Assembly (NCBI GenBank): GCA_963810915.1
Contig: CAWEPH010000001.1
Coordinates: 496,001-560,000, forward strand
From: JAOUEA01 sp963810915
Lineage (GTDB): Bacteria; Actinomycetota; UBA4738; HRBIN12
Length of the DNA: 64,000 nt
Direction: 5' to 3'
Under the pieces are notes generated by a model. The model saw only the letters and a list, made by a program, of their open reading frames with translations, was not told the origin of the DNA and did not search any database. This document shows, piece after piece, positions 45,820 to 54,064 of the stretch; the first letter of the stretch is position 1; every line of letters begins with the position of its first letter. The position numbers and the translations under genes were made by a program.

Positions 45820-47031
45820 ATGCCACAGACCTACCAATACAAGGTTCGCGACAAGACCGGGAACATGATCTCGGGCACCCTCGTCGCCGACAGCGAGATG
45901 CTCGTGCTCCAGCGCCTCAGGGAGCAGGGCTACACACCGCTGGAGGTGGGCAAGGAGAAGAAGGGCCTCAACGTCAACATCCAGCTCTCCGCCAAGAAGG
46001 TGAAGCTGAAGGAGGTGGCCGTCTTCTCGCGGCAGTTCGCCACGATGATCAACTCCGGCCTGCCCATCCTGCGCGCGTTGTCGATCCTGGCCGAGCAGAG
46101 CTCGAACCCGTCGCTGGCCTCGGCTCTGACGGCCGCTCGGTCCGACGTGGAGCAAGGATCGTCGCTCTCCCAGGCGCTCGCGAAGCACCCGAAGATCTTC
46201 AACGACCTCTACATCGCCATGGTGAAGTCGGGTGAGACGGGCGGGTCGCTGGACACCACGCTCCTGCGCCTCGCCGCGATGCTCGAGCGCGAGGTCCAGC
46301 TGCGCGGGAAGATCAAGTCGGCGATGACCTATCCGGTCGCGGTCGTGGGTCTCGTCACCCTCATCATGAGCGCGATGCTGCTGTTCGTCGTGCCGCAGTT
46401 CAAGACGATCTACAGCCAGCTCGGGGGAACGCTGCCGCTCCCGACCCGGGTGCTGATCGGCATCTCCGACATGTTCAAGAAGTGGTGGTACGTGTTCGTC
46501 GCCGCCGCGTTCCTCTTCCGGTTCCTGCTGAAGCGCTACAAGCGCACGGATCGGGGCCGGGAGGTCATCGACTCGGTGAAACTCCGGATCCCGGTCTTCG
46601 GCAGCCTCTTCCACAAGACCTGCCTGTCCCGGTTCTCGAGCACGCTCGCCATGCTGCTGAGCTCCGGCGTGCCGATCCTGCAGGCGCTCGACATCGTGAT
46701 CGACACGGTGAACAACCGCGTCGTGGGCAAGGCCGTGGAGGACGTGCAGAGCAGCGTTCGCGAAGGTGAGTCGATCGCCAAGCCGCTCGCCCGCCACCCG
46801 GTGTTCCCGAACATGGTGGTGCAGATGATCGCGGTCGGCGAGGAGACCGGCCAGGTCGACGTCATGCTCGAGAAGGTGGCGCAGTTCTACGACCAGGAGG
46901 TCGAGGCCTCCGTCGACGCGCTCACCTCGCTGATCGAGCCGCTCCTGATCGCGTTCATCGGTGCCGCGGTCGGCGCGGCCGTGATCGCGCTGTACATGCC
47001 GATGTTCCAGGTCATCAACCTGATCAAGTAG
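45820..47031 (+). CDS. pilC: Type IV pilus inner-membrane platform protein PilC (403 aa)
   Basis: Two T2SSF domains: VAVFSRQFATMINSGLPILRAL (about residues 66-190) and LSRFSSTLAMLLSSGVPILQAL (about 268-390), each followed by hydrophobic segments (AVVGLVTLIMSAMLLFVV and LLIAFIGAAVGAAVIALYMP). It couples the PilB/PilT motors to pilin addition. Start ATG 45820 with GTAGGAGG upstream. A terminator follows. Confidence 0.96.
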   Translation: MPQTYQYKVRDKTGNMISGTLVADSEMLVLQRLREQGYTPLEVGKEKKGLNVNIQLSAKKVKLKEVAVFSRQFATMINSGLPILRALSILAEQSSNPSLASALTAARSDVEQGSSLSQALAKHPKIFNDLYIAMVKSGETGGSLDTTLLRLAAMLEREVQLRGKIKSAMTYPVAVVGLVTLIMSAMLLFVVPQFKTIYSQLGGTLPLPTRVLIGISDMFKKWWYVFVAAAFLFRFLLKRYKRTDRGREVIDSVKLRIPVFGSLFHKTCLSRFSSTLAMLLSSGVPILQALDIVIDTVNNRVVGKAVEDVQSSVREGESIAKPLARHPVFPNMVVQMIAVGEETGQVDVMLEKVAQFYDQEVEASVDALTSLIEPLLIAFIGAAVGAAVIALYMPMFQVINLIK

Positions 47032-47050
47032 GAGAACCCGACCTCGACAG

Positions 47051-47073
47051 GGCCCCGGGCGTAGCCCGGGGCC
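47051..47073 (+). terminator. Terminator after pilC
   Basis: GGCCCCGGGC and GCCCGGGGCC form a perfect 10-bp stem around a GTA loop, followed by TTCGGTC. It separates the pilBTC unit from pilA. Confidence 0.75.
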
Positions 47074-47199
47074 TTCGGTCGTCCGGGAATCTTCCGAACT
47101 CTTGCCCTCCAGCCCTACAGCGCACGGGCCTTCCGACCGAAACAAACGGTGAAGCGCGTCAATGGGATGCGCCTGCACAAGGAAAGGAGGCGACGGCAC

Positions 47200-47727
47200 A
47201 TGCTCAAGCGCTTCATGAAGCGTGCTGAGGAGGAGCAAGGCTTCACCCTCATCGAGCTGATGGTGGTCGTTCTGATCATCGGCATCCTGATCGCCATCGC
47301 GCTGCCGACGTTCCTCGGTGCCCGTTCGCGGGCGCAGAACCGGGCGGCTCAGTCCGACCTTCGTAACACGCTGGTCGCGGCCAAGACGTCCTACACGGAC
47401 AACAACAACTACTCGGGGGCGACGACCACCGGTCTGGCCGCCATCGAGGGTTCGTTGACCTACCAGGCGGCCGGCACGGCCTCGGCCGCCGGCAACAACT
47501 ACGCCGTCTCCGTTGCCATCGGTAACGTGACGGCCACGCGACAACCAGATCTTCGCTGCGGCGCGTATGTCCGCTTCGGGGACCTGCTACTTCATCAAGG
47601 ACGTCGCTGCCACCGGTGGCTCCGGCGCAGGCAACACGCCCGGCACCTGGTACGGCTCCACGGCCACCGCTGCCAACTGCACCGGCACGTGCGCTCGACC
47701 AACACGAGCGCGACCAGCTTCCCGTAA
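47200..47727 (+). CDS. pilA: Major type IV pilin PilA (about 175 aa, two compensating frameshifts)
   Basis: Short basic leader MLKRFMKRAEEEQG, prepilin peptidase site G|FTLIE with the conserved Glu at mature position 5, then the assembly helix MVVVLIIGILIAIALPTFLGA. ATG 47200 is chosen for its AAGGAGG site. An extra base near 47537-47541 and a missing base near 47691-47695 put the middle out of frame; corrected it reads DNQIFAAARMSASGTCYFIKD and ANCTGT with two cysteines, like other pilin C termini. Uncorrected, the stretch is Arg/His-rich and implausible. Flanked on both sides by strong terminators. Confidence 0.88.
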   Translation: MLKRFMKRAEEEQGFTLIELMVVVLIIGILIAIALPTFLGARSRAQNRAAQSDLRNTLVAAKTSYTDNNNYSGATTTGLAAIEGSLTYQAAGTASAAGNNYAVSVAIGNVTATRQPDLRCGAYVRFGDLLLHQGRRCHRWLRRRQHARHLVRLHGHRCQLHRHVRSTNTSATSFP

Positions 47728-47750
47728 GCCGGCGGCGACTCGACGCATCA

Positions 47751-47785
47751 TCGGAAGGGGCGGCCCGAAGGGCCGCCCCTTCCGA
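47751..47785 (+). terminator. Very strong terminator after pilA
   Basis: TCGGAAGGGGCGGCCC at 47751-47766 pairs perfectly with GGGCCGCCCCTTCCGA at 47770-47785 over 16 bp, with a GAA loop. It lies 23 bases after the pilA stop. Confidence 0.85.
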
Positions 47786-47895
47786 CGTTCGGACTAGGGA
47801 GGCGCGATCGGCGGGGTGGTCCACCCCACGTAGCCCCGTCGTGGCCGCGGATCCTCAAGTCGCCACACCGTCATGCCGACCGTAGGGACAAGGCC

Positions 47896-49246
47896 ATGGC
47901 TATCTCGCGCGCACATCGCATCCGGAACCGCCGCCGTCCACGGGTACTCCTCTCGCTGTCGAGGGGGATCCGTCGGGAGGACGGCTTCACGTTGGTCGAG
48001 GTCGTGATGGCGATGTTCATCTTCGGCCTGGTGATCTCCGGCGTGGTCGTCGGGATGACGAGCTCGCTCAACGTGACCCGGCAGAACCGCAACCGGTCGA
48101 TCGCGGCGAACCTCGCGTCGCAGGAGATGGACACCGTGCGGAGCACCGCGTTCACGGATCTCCCCCTCGGGCAGGTCGATCAGCACGCAGACGATCGATG
48201 GCGTCCCCTACACGATCACCCGGGAGACGGGATGGGTGAACGCCAATGCCTCGTCGGGTCCCTGCCAGGCGCCGTCGGGTTCCACGCTGGCCTACCTGTC
48301 CGTCGACGTCTCGGTGACGTGGACGAACATGAAGGGCGTCAAGGCGCCCGTCTCGAACACGGTCGTGACGCCGCCGGTGGGGACCTACGACCCCAACAGC
48401 GGACACGTCGCGGTCACCGTGAAGAACGCGGCCGGCCAGCCGCAACCGGGCGTGCCGGTGACCTTCACGGGCGGGTCGGTGACCGATACCCAGAACACGG
48501 CGTCCGACGGGTGCGCGTTCTTCGCCTACGAGCCCACCGGCTCCTACACCGTCTCCCTCAACCGATCCGGGTTCGTCTCCGACCAGGGAGCGGCCTCGCC
48601 GTCGCTCGCCGCCACGGTCGTCGCCGGCTCGACGGTGCCGCTCCAGTTCCAGTACGACCAGGCGGCCACGATCAACGCGACCCTCGTGGCGACGGGGAGC
48701 GCGCCGCTGCCGACCACCGGCGGCATCCCGGTGTCGCTCGGCAACACCCACATCCTGCCCAGCGGCGTGACCACGGTCGCGGGGACCGGCGCCTCACGCA
48801 CCCTCGGCTCGCTCTTCCCGTTCGTCGACGGATGGGACCTCTGGGGCGGTCGATGCTCGGATGCCGACCCCGAGGGCGTCAAGCCCACGGGCGGCGCTTA
48901 CTACGTCGGCGCGAGCCGTACGGCTCCCGTCACGGTCACGCCCGGCGGCACGAGCGCCGGCACGGTCAGCCTGCCCGCGCTCACGGTGCAGACGCGCACG
49001 ACGACGGCGACCGCGCGGCCGAACGTGGTCGTGACCGCGACCCACGTCGTGCCCTCGGGTGTGAGCGTCGACCCGGGGTGTCCCTCGGGCGAGGTCTACA
49101 CGCTGGGGACGACGAACGCCAGCGGCAACCTGACGGTCGGCCTGCCCTACGGGAAGTGGACGATCTCGGCCGCCGGGACCTCGACCACCGTGACGACCAC
49201 GCTCAGCCCCCTGACGGCTCCCACGCCGGTGACGATCTCATGGTGA
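47896..49246 (+). CDS. PilV-like minor pilin with carboxypeptidase-regulatory/Ig-like domains (about 449 aa, one frameshift)
   Basis: Prepilin leader ending RREDG|FTLVE and the helix VVMAMFIFGLVISGVVVGM. Much larger than ordinary minor pilins: after about residue 160 the sequence VAVTVKNAAGQPQPGVPVTFTG, ASDGCAFFAYEPTGSYTVSL is a typical carboxypeptidase-regulatory (prealbumin-like) beta fold, and a second similar fold ends with LTVGLPYGKWTISAAG. An extra G near 48175-48179 breaks the helix-domain junction (QVISTQTIDGVPYTI). Likely exposed at the pilus tip as adhesin; this is inference. The next gene overlaps by four or seven bases. Confidence 0.75.
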
Positions 49247-50007
49247 GGCGGATGCCGTCGCTCGCGGCGAGGATCGCAGGTCGATCCGCGCTCGGAGATC
49301 CGGCATCACGCTCGTCGAGCTCGTGGTGGTGATGGCCCTGATGAGCCTGATCCTCGGGTTCGTCACGCGCGGCATGGTCAACATGCAGAACGCCTCGGTG
49401 GGGGAGAGCTATCGCCTCCAGAACCTCGACGAGGCGCGCATCCTGATGGACACGGTCAGCAAGGACCTGCGGACCGCGACCCGCCTCTCGTCGACCAGCT
49501 CCCCGTTCGACGTGACCGCGGGCAGCGTCCCCGCGCCCGGGTTCGGCAACACGGCGCCCTACGCCGGCAACACGGAGGTGTGGTTCTACGCCAACCTCAC
49601 GCTGACCACCGGCAGCCCCACCCCGTGCCCGGACGTGGTGCACCTGTACGTGGACACGGCGGCGAGCCCGCCCGTCCTGAAGGAGCAGACGATCTCGGCA
49701 CAGGCCGGTGGTGTGCCCGCCGAACTGCACGTACACCGGGGCCTACGCGACGCGCCTGGTGGGCAAGTACGTGGCGAACTCCTCGAGCACGCCCGTGTTC
49801 ACCTACTACTACGACGACGCGAGCGGCGTCCCCACCGCGATCGCCTCCACGGCGACGCCCCTGTCGGCCGCCGATCGGCTCCTCGTCAACGCGGTGGGGA
49901 TCACGCTCTCGATCCGCCAGAGCAACAACTTCAACGTGCCCTTCACCACGCTGGTGAACAAGGTGCGCCTGCCCAACGTCGACTACAACCCGCTCCCCAG
50001 TCCGTGA
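49240..50007 (+). CDS. PilW-like minor pilin (about 255 aa, two frameshifts)
   Basis: Prepilin-like N terminus RRSGITLVELVVVMALMSLILGF with cleavage expected after the Gly before ITLVE. A globular part follows with LMDTVSKDLRTATRL and TEVWFYANL, ending SIRQSNNFNVPFTTLVNKVRL, the usual shape of PilW/GspJ proteins. One C is missing near 49291-49295 in the leader, and one extra G lies at 49706-49707 (restoring AQAVVCPPNCTYTGAYATRL). Overlapping start with the gene before, 13 bases to the next. Confidence 0.78.
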
Positions 50008-50019
50008 GGTGATCGTCCG

Positions 50020-51753
50020 ATGATGCTGCGACTGCGACCCAACGACGAAGACGGTGTCGTCATGGTCACCGTCCTGCTCGTCTCCCTCGTGATGCTCACG
50101 CTCGTGGCGGGTTCGATCGCGTACGCGGTCGGCTCCCAGCCCATCTCCCGTCACGACCAGGACTGGAACGCCGCGCTCTCGGCGGCCGAGGCCGGACTCG
50201 ACGACTACCTCTTCCGCCTGAACGAGAACGACCAGTACTACCTCTACAGCTCCTCGAACCTGCCCCCCGACGGGAACCTGGCGTTCTCCGGTTGGGTCAA
50301 CGTGCCGAGCGCGAGCGGCAACGCCCAGTTCCGCTACTCGACGGACACGTCGTTCCTGACGTCGCAGGGCGCCATCATCGTCACGTCGACGGGCCGCTCC
50401 CGGAACGCCACGCGGACGATCCAGGCGACGCTCCGTCGCCACGCGTTCATCGACTACCTGTACTTCACCGACTTCGAGACGACCGACCCGGCCCTGTATC
50501 CGACGGCGAGCAACAGCAACAGCGCCGCCTGGGCGCAGACGAACTGCGCGATGCACTATTACGAGGGCCGCAACAGCTCGTGCACCGACATCAACTTCGC
50601 GGACAACGACGTCATCAACGGACCCCTGCACTCGAACGACGCGATCCTGATCTGCGGGAGCCCGCAGTTCCTCGGCAACGTGACGACCAGTTGGCAGCCC
50701 TCCAGCGGCAACCGGTGGCGCGCCAACGGCTCGTGCTCCAACAGTCCGTCGTTCAAGCCCGGCGACCCCAAGTACGCCGACCCCCTCACGATGCCGCCGA
50801 ACAACGTGACGATCAAGGCCGACGCGGACAAGAGCCTCGGCGGCGACGGCTGCCTGTTCACGGGGCCGACCTCCATCACGCTGAACTCGGACGGCACGAT
50901 GACCGTCGTGAGTCCCTACACGAAGGCGAGCGCCACGACGACCAACAACTGCCCGGGCGGCACGCTCGCCGCGCCGGCCACCCAGGCGTTGCCGACGAAC
51001 GGGGTCATCTACGTGCAGAACGTGCCGTCGAGCTCGAGCGACCCGAACTACCTCGCGAGCTGCCCGTCGGGCGTGACGCAGCTGAACAGCGGGACGGGGT
51101 CGAGCGGCACGACGGTAGCCCATCCCCTCGGGTACCCCGAGAAGAACGACATCAGCACCTACTCGTGCACGAAGGGCGACGTGTTCCTCAAGGGGACCCT
51201 GAAGGGGCGGCTCACGATCGCGGCCGACGACAACATCGAGCTGATCGGCAACGTGGCCTACCAGGGCGGGACCGGCGGCAGCGACCTGCTCGGGATGGTC
51301 GCCAACAACTACGTGGAGATCTACCACCCCGTGGACCTCGTGAACTCGACGAGCCAGCCCTCGACCGCATCGATCTGCGACGGCGCCTACCGCGAGTACC
51401 CGAACAACTCCGACAACTGGTACTGCAACCTGCGCCTGCCGGGGGCGACCACCGCCCTGGACAACCCGACCATCAGCGGTGCCATCCTGTCCGTGGCGCA
51501 CTCGTTCCGGGTGCAGAACTACGCGTACGGCGTGGACGACCCGCTCGGGGCGATCACGGTGAACGGTGCGATCGCCCAGAAGTACCGCGGGATCGTGGGC
51601 CTGATCGGGGCCTCCGGCTACACCAAGAACTACAGCTACGACCAGCGCCTGAAGTACCAGTCGCCGCCCCGGTTCCTCAACCCCGTGGCGAGCGCGTGGC
51701 AGATCGTGACCTGGGTCGAGCAGAAGCCGGCGTACGCCTGGAACGCACCGTAG
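50020..51753 (+). CDS. PilX-like large pilus-associated protein (577 aa)
   Basis: An N-terminal segment EDGVVMVTVLLVSLVMLTLVAG resembles PilX/GspK-type starts without the Glu at position 5, followed by SAAEAGLDDYLFRLNEND. The long extracytoplasmic part is rich in Asn, Ser, Thr and Gly, with a cysteine about every 30 residues, and contains INGPLHSNDAILICGSPQFLG and IELIGNVAYQGG, a pattern of right-handed beta-helix-like or DUF4900-type pilus proteins. Intact. Possibly the pilus-tip adhesin of the island. Confidence 0.7.
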   Translation: MMLRLRPNDEDGVVMVTVLLVSLVMLTLVAGSIAYAVGSQPISRHDQDWNAALSAAEAGLDDYLFRLNENDQYYLYSSSNLPPDGNLAFSGWVNVPSASGNAQFRYSTDTSFLTSQGAIIVTSTGRSRNATRTIQATLRRHAFIDYLYFTDFETTDPALYPTASNSNSAAWAQTNCAMHYYEGRNSSCTDINFADNDVINGPLHSNDAILICGSPQFLGNVTTSWQPSSGNRWRANGSCSNSPSFKPGDPKYADPLTMPPNNVTIKADADKSLGGDGCLFTGPTSITLNSDGTMTVVSPYTKASATTTNNCPGGTLAAPATQALPTNGVIYVQNVPSSSSDPNYLASCPSGVTQLNSGTGSSGTTVAHPLGYPEKNDISTYSCTKGDVFLKGTLKGRLTIAADDNIELIGNVAYQGGTGGSDLLGMVANNYVEIYHPVDLVNSTSQPSTASICDGAYREYPNNSDNWYCNLRLPGATTALDNPTISGAILSVAHSFRVQNYAYGVDDPLGAITVNGAIAQKYRGIVGLIGASGYTKNYSYDQRLKYQSPPRFLNPVASAWQIVTWVEQKPAYAWNAP

Positions 51754-51815
51754 CCTCGGCGAGCCTGCGCGTGCGGAAGGTTCGTCGGATGTGCGGTGGC
51801 GCCGGGGCGCCGGGA

Positions 51816-51821
51816 TAGGGT
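51816..51821 (+). promoter_or_regulatory. Leaderless-type -10 box for pilD
   Basis: TAGGGT ends seven bases before ATG 51829. Confidence 0.4.
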
Positions 51822-51828
51822 TCCCGCC

Positions 51829-52611
51829 ATGAGCGATGCGTGGCTCCGGGCGCTCGTCGCCCTCCCCTTCGGGTTGGCGATCGGGAGCTTCATGACGGTC
51901 GTGACGGATCGGATGCCGGCCAAGGAGTCGGTTGTCTCCCCACCCTCGCGGTGCCCCGGATGCGGCGCGGCCATCGCCTACCGCGACAACGTCCCGGTCG
52001 TCTCGTGGGTCCTGCTCCGTGGTCGGTGTCGCAACTGCGGCGAGCGGATCTCCGTCGAGTACCCGCTGCTCGAACTCTCCACGGCCGCCCTCGTGGTCGG
52101 AGCCGTGGCGCATTTCGAGCGGATCTGGATCGGGATCATGGTGGCAGCGCTCCTCGCGATGATGCCCGCGATCTGCGTGATCGACATCCGGCATCGGATC
52201 ATCCCGAACCGTCTGATGTATCCGTCGCTGATCGGATTCCCCGTCTACGTGGTCGTCGCCTGGGTGTTCCACGGCGGCACGGACCCCCTGCGGGCGCTGG
52301 AGGGCTTCCTGCTGTTCGGAGGGGGGCTCTTCCTGGTGGCGCTGATCAGCCGGGGCATGGGCATGGGGGACGTCAAGCTCGCCGCGCTGATCGGGATCGT
52401 GATGGGGGCGATCGGACTCCGATACGTGGGCGTCGCGGCCGGGGCGGCCATCCTGCTGGGGGGCGTGGGCGGGCTGCTCGCGCTCGCCCTGGGGCGGGGC
52501 CGGAAGTCCGCGATCCCGTTCGGTCCCTACCTCGCCGCCGGCGCCGTCGTGGCGGCCTTCCTGACCGAGCCGATCGCGAACTGGTACCTGCAACGGTTCC
52601 TCACGCGCTAG
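51829..52611 (+). CDS. pilD: Prepilin peptidase/N-methyltransferase PilD (260 aa)
   Basis: Cleaves prepilin leaders and methylates the new N terminus. The N-terminal methyltransferase part has the CxxC pairs CPGCGAAIAYRDNVPVVSW and CRNCGERISVEYPLLE. Catalytic aspartates lie in CVIDIRHRIIPN near residue 121 and GMGMGDVKLAALIG near 182. Eight or so membrane segments. It is the enzyme expected to process the four pilin-like proteins upstream. Confidence 0.96.
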   Translation: MSDAWLRALVALPFGLAIGSFMTVVTDRMPAKESVVSPPSRCPGCGAAIAYRDNVPVVSWVLLRGRCRNCGERISVEYPLLELSTAALVVGAVAHFERIWIGIMVAALLAMMPAICVIDIRHRIIPNRLMYPSLIGFPVYVVVAWVFHGGTDPLRALEGFLLFGGGLFLVALISRGMGMGDVKLAALIGIVMGAIGLRYVGVAAGAAILLGGVGGLLALALGRGRKSAIPFGPYLAAGAVVAAFLTEPIANWYLQRFLTR

Positions 52612-52717
52612 CGCCCCGCCTCCCTGCTTCAGACCCCAGAAACCCTTGCCGAAGAAGCAGGCGCGGAGATGTTTGACAACGCCTGTCACCTAGTGTTTCG
52701 TGAGCACGCTCAACAGG

Positions 52718-52771
52718 ACATATGTGCCTGTAAGAGCTCACCGTGGCAGATGTTGCACATGTGACACGGTG
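52718..52771 (+). promoter_or_regulatory. Palindromic operator-like sites upstream of the HTH gene
   Basis: ACATATGT at 52718-52725 within CAGG...CCTG, CACATGTG at 52756-52763, and the inverted pair CACCGTG (52739-52745) and CACGGTG (52765-52771). The two related 8-bp palindromes lie 38 bases apart, centre to centre, just before the HTH gene. They look like binding sites for a small dimeric regulator, perhaps autoregulation. Confidence 0.4.
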
Positions 52772-52793
52772 GACAACGAGAGAGGGCAGCTGG

Positions 52794-53000
52794 ATGGGTG
52801 AACCGCAACCGTTCGCGACGGGGGGTCTCCTCACCGTCTCAGAGGTCGCGGCCGCCATGCGTGTGTCCAACATGACCGTGTATCGACTCATCAAGAACGG
52901 AGAGCTGGCGGCGGTGCGGGTGGGGAAGAACTACCGGATCCGCGAGACCGACGTCGAGCGCTACCTCAGCGATCGCTCCGTGCAGGTGGAGGAGAACTAG
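52794..53000 (+). CDS. MerR/excisionase-type helix-turn-helix protein, BldC-like (68 aa)
   Basis: A one-domain DNA-binding protein: LLTVSEVAAAMRVSNMTVYRLIKNGELAAVRVGKNYRI then TDVERYLSDRS, the classical HTH_17 winged-helix pattern also found in BldC. ATG 52794 is preferred; an in-frame GTG at 52743 would add 17 residues and place the start between the operator-like palindromes. It stands in the pilus island, its stop TAG sharing a base with the GTG of pilM, so a role in pilus gene control is a reasonable inference. Confidence 0.85.
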   Translation: MGEPQPFATGGLLTVSEVAAAMRVSNMTVYRLIKNGELAAVRVGKNYRIRETDVERYLSDRSVQVEEN

Positions 53001-54064
53001 TGGCGAAGGGCCGCATCGGGCTCGATATCGGCTCCACCGCCGTGCGGGCGGTCGAGCTGACCGGGAAGGACCCCTACACCGTGGTCCATGCCGCCCAGGT
53101 CGCCCTGCCCTCGGCCGCCGTCGAGAACGGCGAGGTGCGCGACCCCGGAGTCGTGGCCGAGGCGCTCCGCGAGCTCTGGCAGCGGGGCGGCTTCAAGCAG
53201 AAGCGTGTGTACATGGGCGTCGGCAACCAGCGGGTGGTGGTGCGTGAGATCGCGCTCCCGTATCTCCCCGAGAAGGAGCTCAAGGCGTCGCTCGGGTTCC
53301 AGGTGCAGGAGTTCATCCCGATGCCGGTGGACGATGCCGTCCTCGACTACGACCCCGTGGGCGAGTTCGACGATCAGGAGGGCCGCAAGATGCTGCGCCT
53401 GCTGCTCGTCGCGGCCCAGCGGGGGATGGTCGACCAGATGGTGGCCGCGGCGCTCGACGCCAAGCTCGAGCCGGTGGGTCTCGACCTGATCCCGTTCGCG
53501 ATGGTCCGCGCCGTGGGCACACCCATGGAGGGCATGGACCTCGAGGAAGCCGGCGACGAGGCCGTGATCGACATCGGGGCGCACATCACGAACATCGTGG
53601 TGCATGCGCGAGGGACCACGAGATTCGTCCGCATCCTCCCCTCCGGGGGACGCGACATCACCGTGGCGGTGGCTCGCGGACTCGGTGTGGAAGACGACGT
53701 GGCGGAGCGGCTGAAGCGTGGCGAGGTCGTCGAGGGGCTCCCCGAGCAGCCGGCCGTGGAGCAGGTCCAGCAGCTGGCGATCCAGCGCGCGACGAGCTTC
53801 GTGGACGAGATCCGTTCCTCCCTCGAGTTCTATACGGCCCAGGCGCAGGGAGCGCGCATCGACCGCGTGATCGTCTCGGGAGGCGGCTCGAAGCTCCCCG
53901 GCTTCCTGGATCTCCTCCGTCAGCGCATCCCGGTGCAGATCGAGCCGGGCCAGGTCTTCTCTCGCGTGCAACACAACCTCTCGCTCTCGGAGGAAGCGAT
54001 CGCGGAAGCGGAGCCCCTCCTGGCGGTCGCCGTCGGCCTCGCGATCCCCGGGAGGAACCCGTGA
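53000..54064 (+). CDS. pilM: Type IV pilus assembly protein PilM (354 aa)
   Basis: Actin/FtsA-like cytoplasmic protein that binds the PilN N terminus. IGLDIGSTAVRAVEL is the first nucleotide motif, ELKASLGFQVQEFIPMP and DEAVIDIGAHITNIVV the second, RIDRVIVSGGGSKLPGF the third. Coupled to pilN by GTGA overlap. Confidence 0.95.
   Translation: MAKGRIGLDIGSTAVRAVELTGKDPYTVVHAAQVALPSAAVENGEVRDPGVVAEALRELWQRGGFKQKRVYMGVGNQRVVVREIALPYLPEKELKASLGFQVQEFIPMPVDDAVLDYDPVGEFDDQEGRKMLRLLLVAAQRGMVDQMVAAALDAKLEPVGLDLIPFAMVRAVGTPMEGMDLEEAGDEAVIDIGAHITNIVVHARGTTRFVRILPSGGRDITVAVARGLGVEDDVAERLKRGEVVEGLPEQPAVEQVQQLAIQRATSFVDEIRSSLEFYTAQAQGARIDRVIVSGGGSKLPGFLDLLRQRIPVQIEPGQVFSRVQHNLSLSEEAIAEAEPLLAVAVGLAIPGRNP

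Noticed and set aside
47786..47895. Cyclic-di-GMP riboswitch before the PilV-like gene
   Set aside because: Pilus genes are often under such control, but I could not match the conserved core of the GEMM motif here; only a short GGGTG/CACCC hairpin is present.
52674..52702. TTGACA...TAGTGT as a housekeeping promoter for the HTH gene
   Set aside because: The hexamers look good singly, but only 12 bases separate them, too few for a standard promoter.
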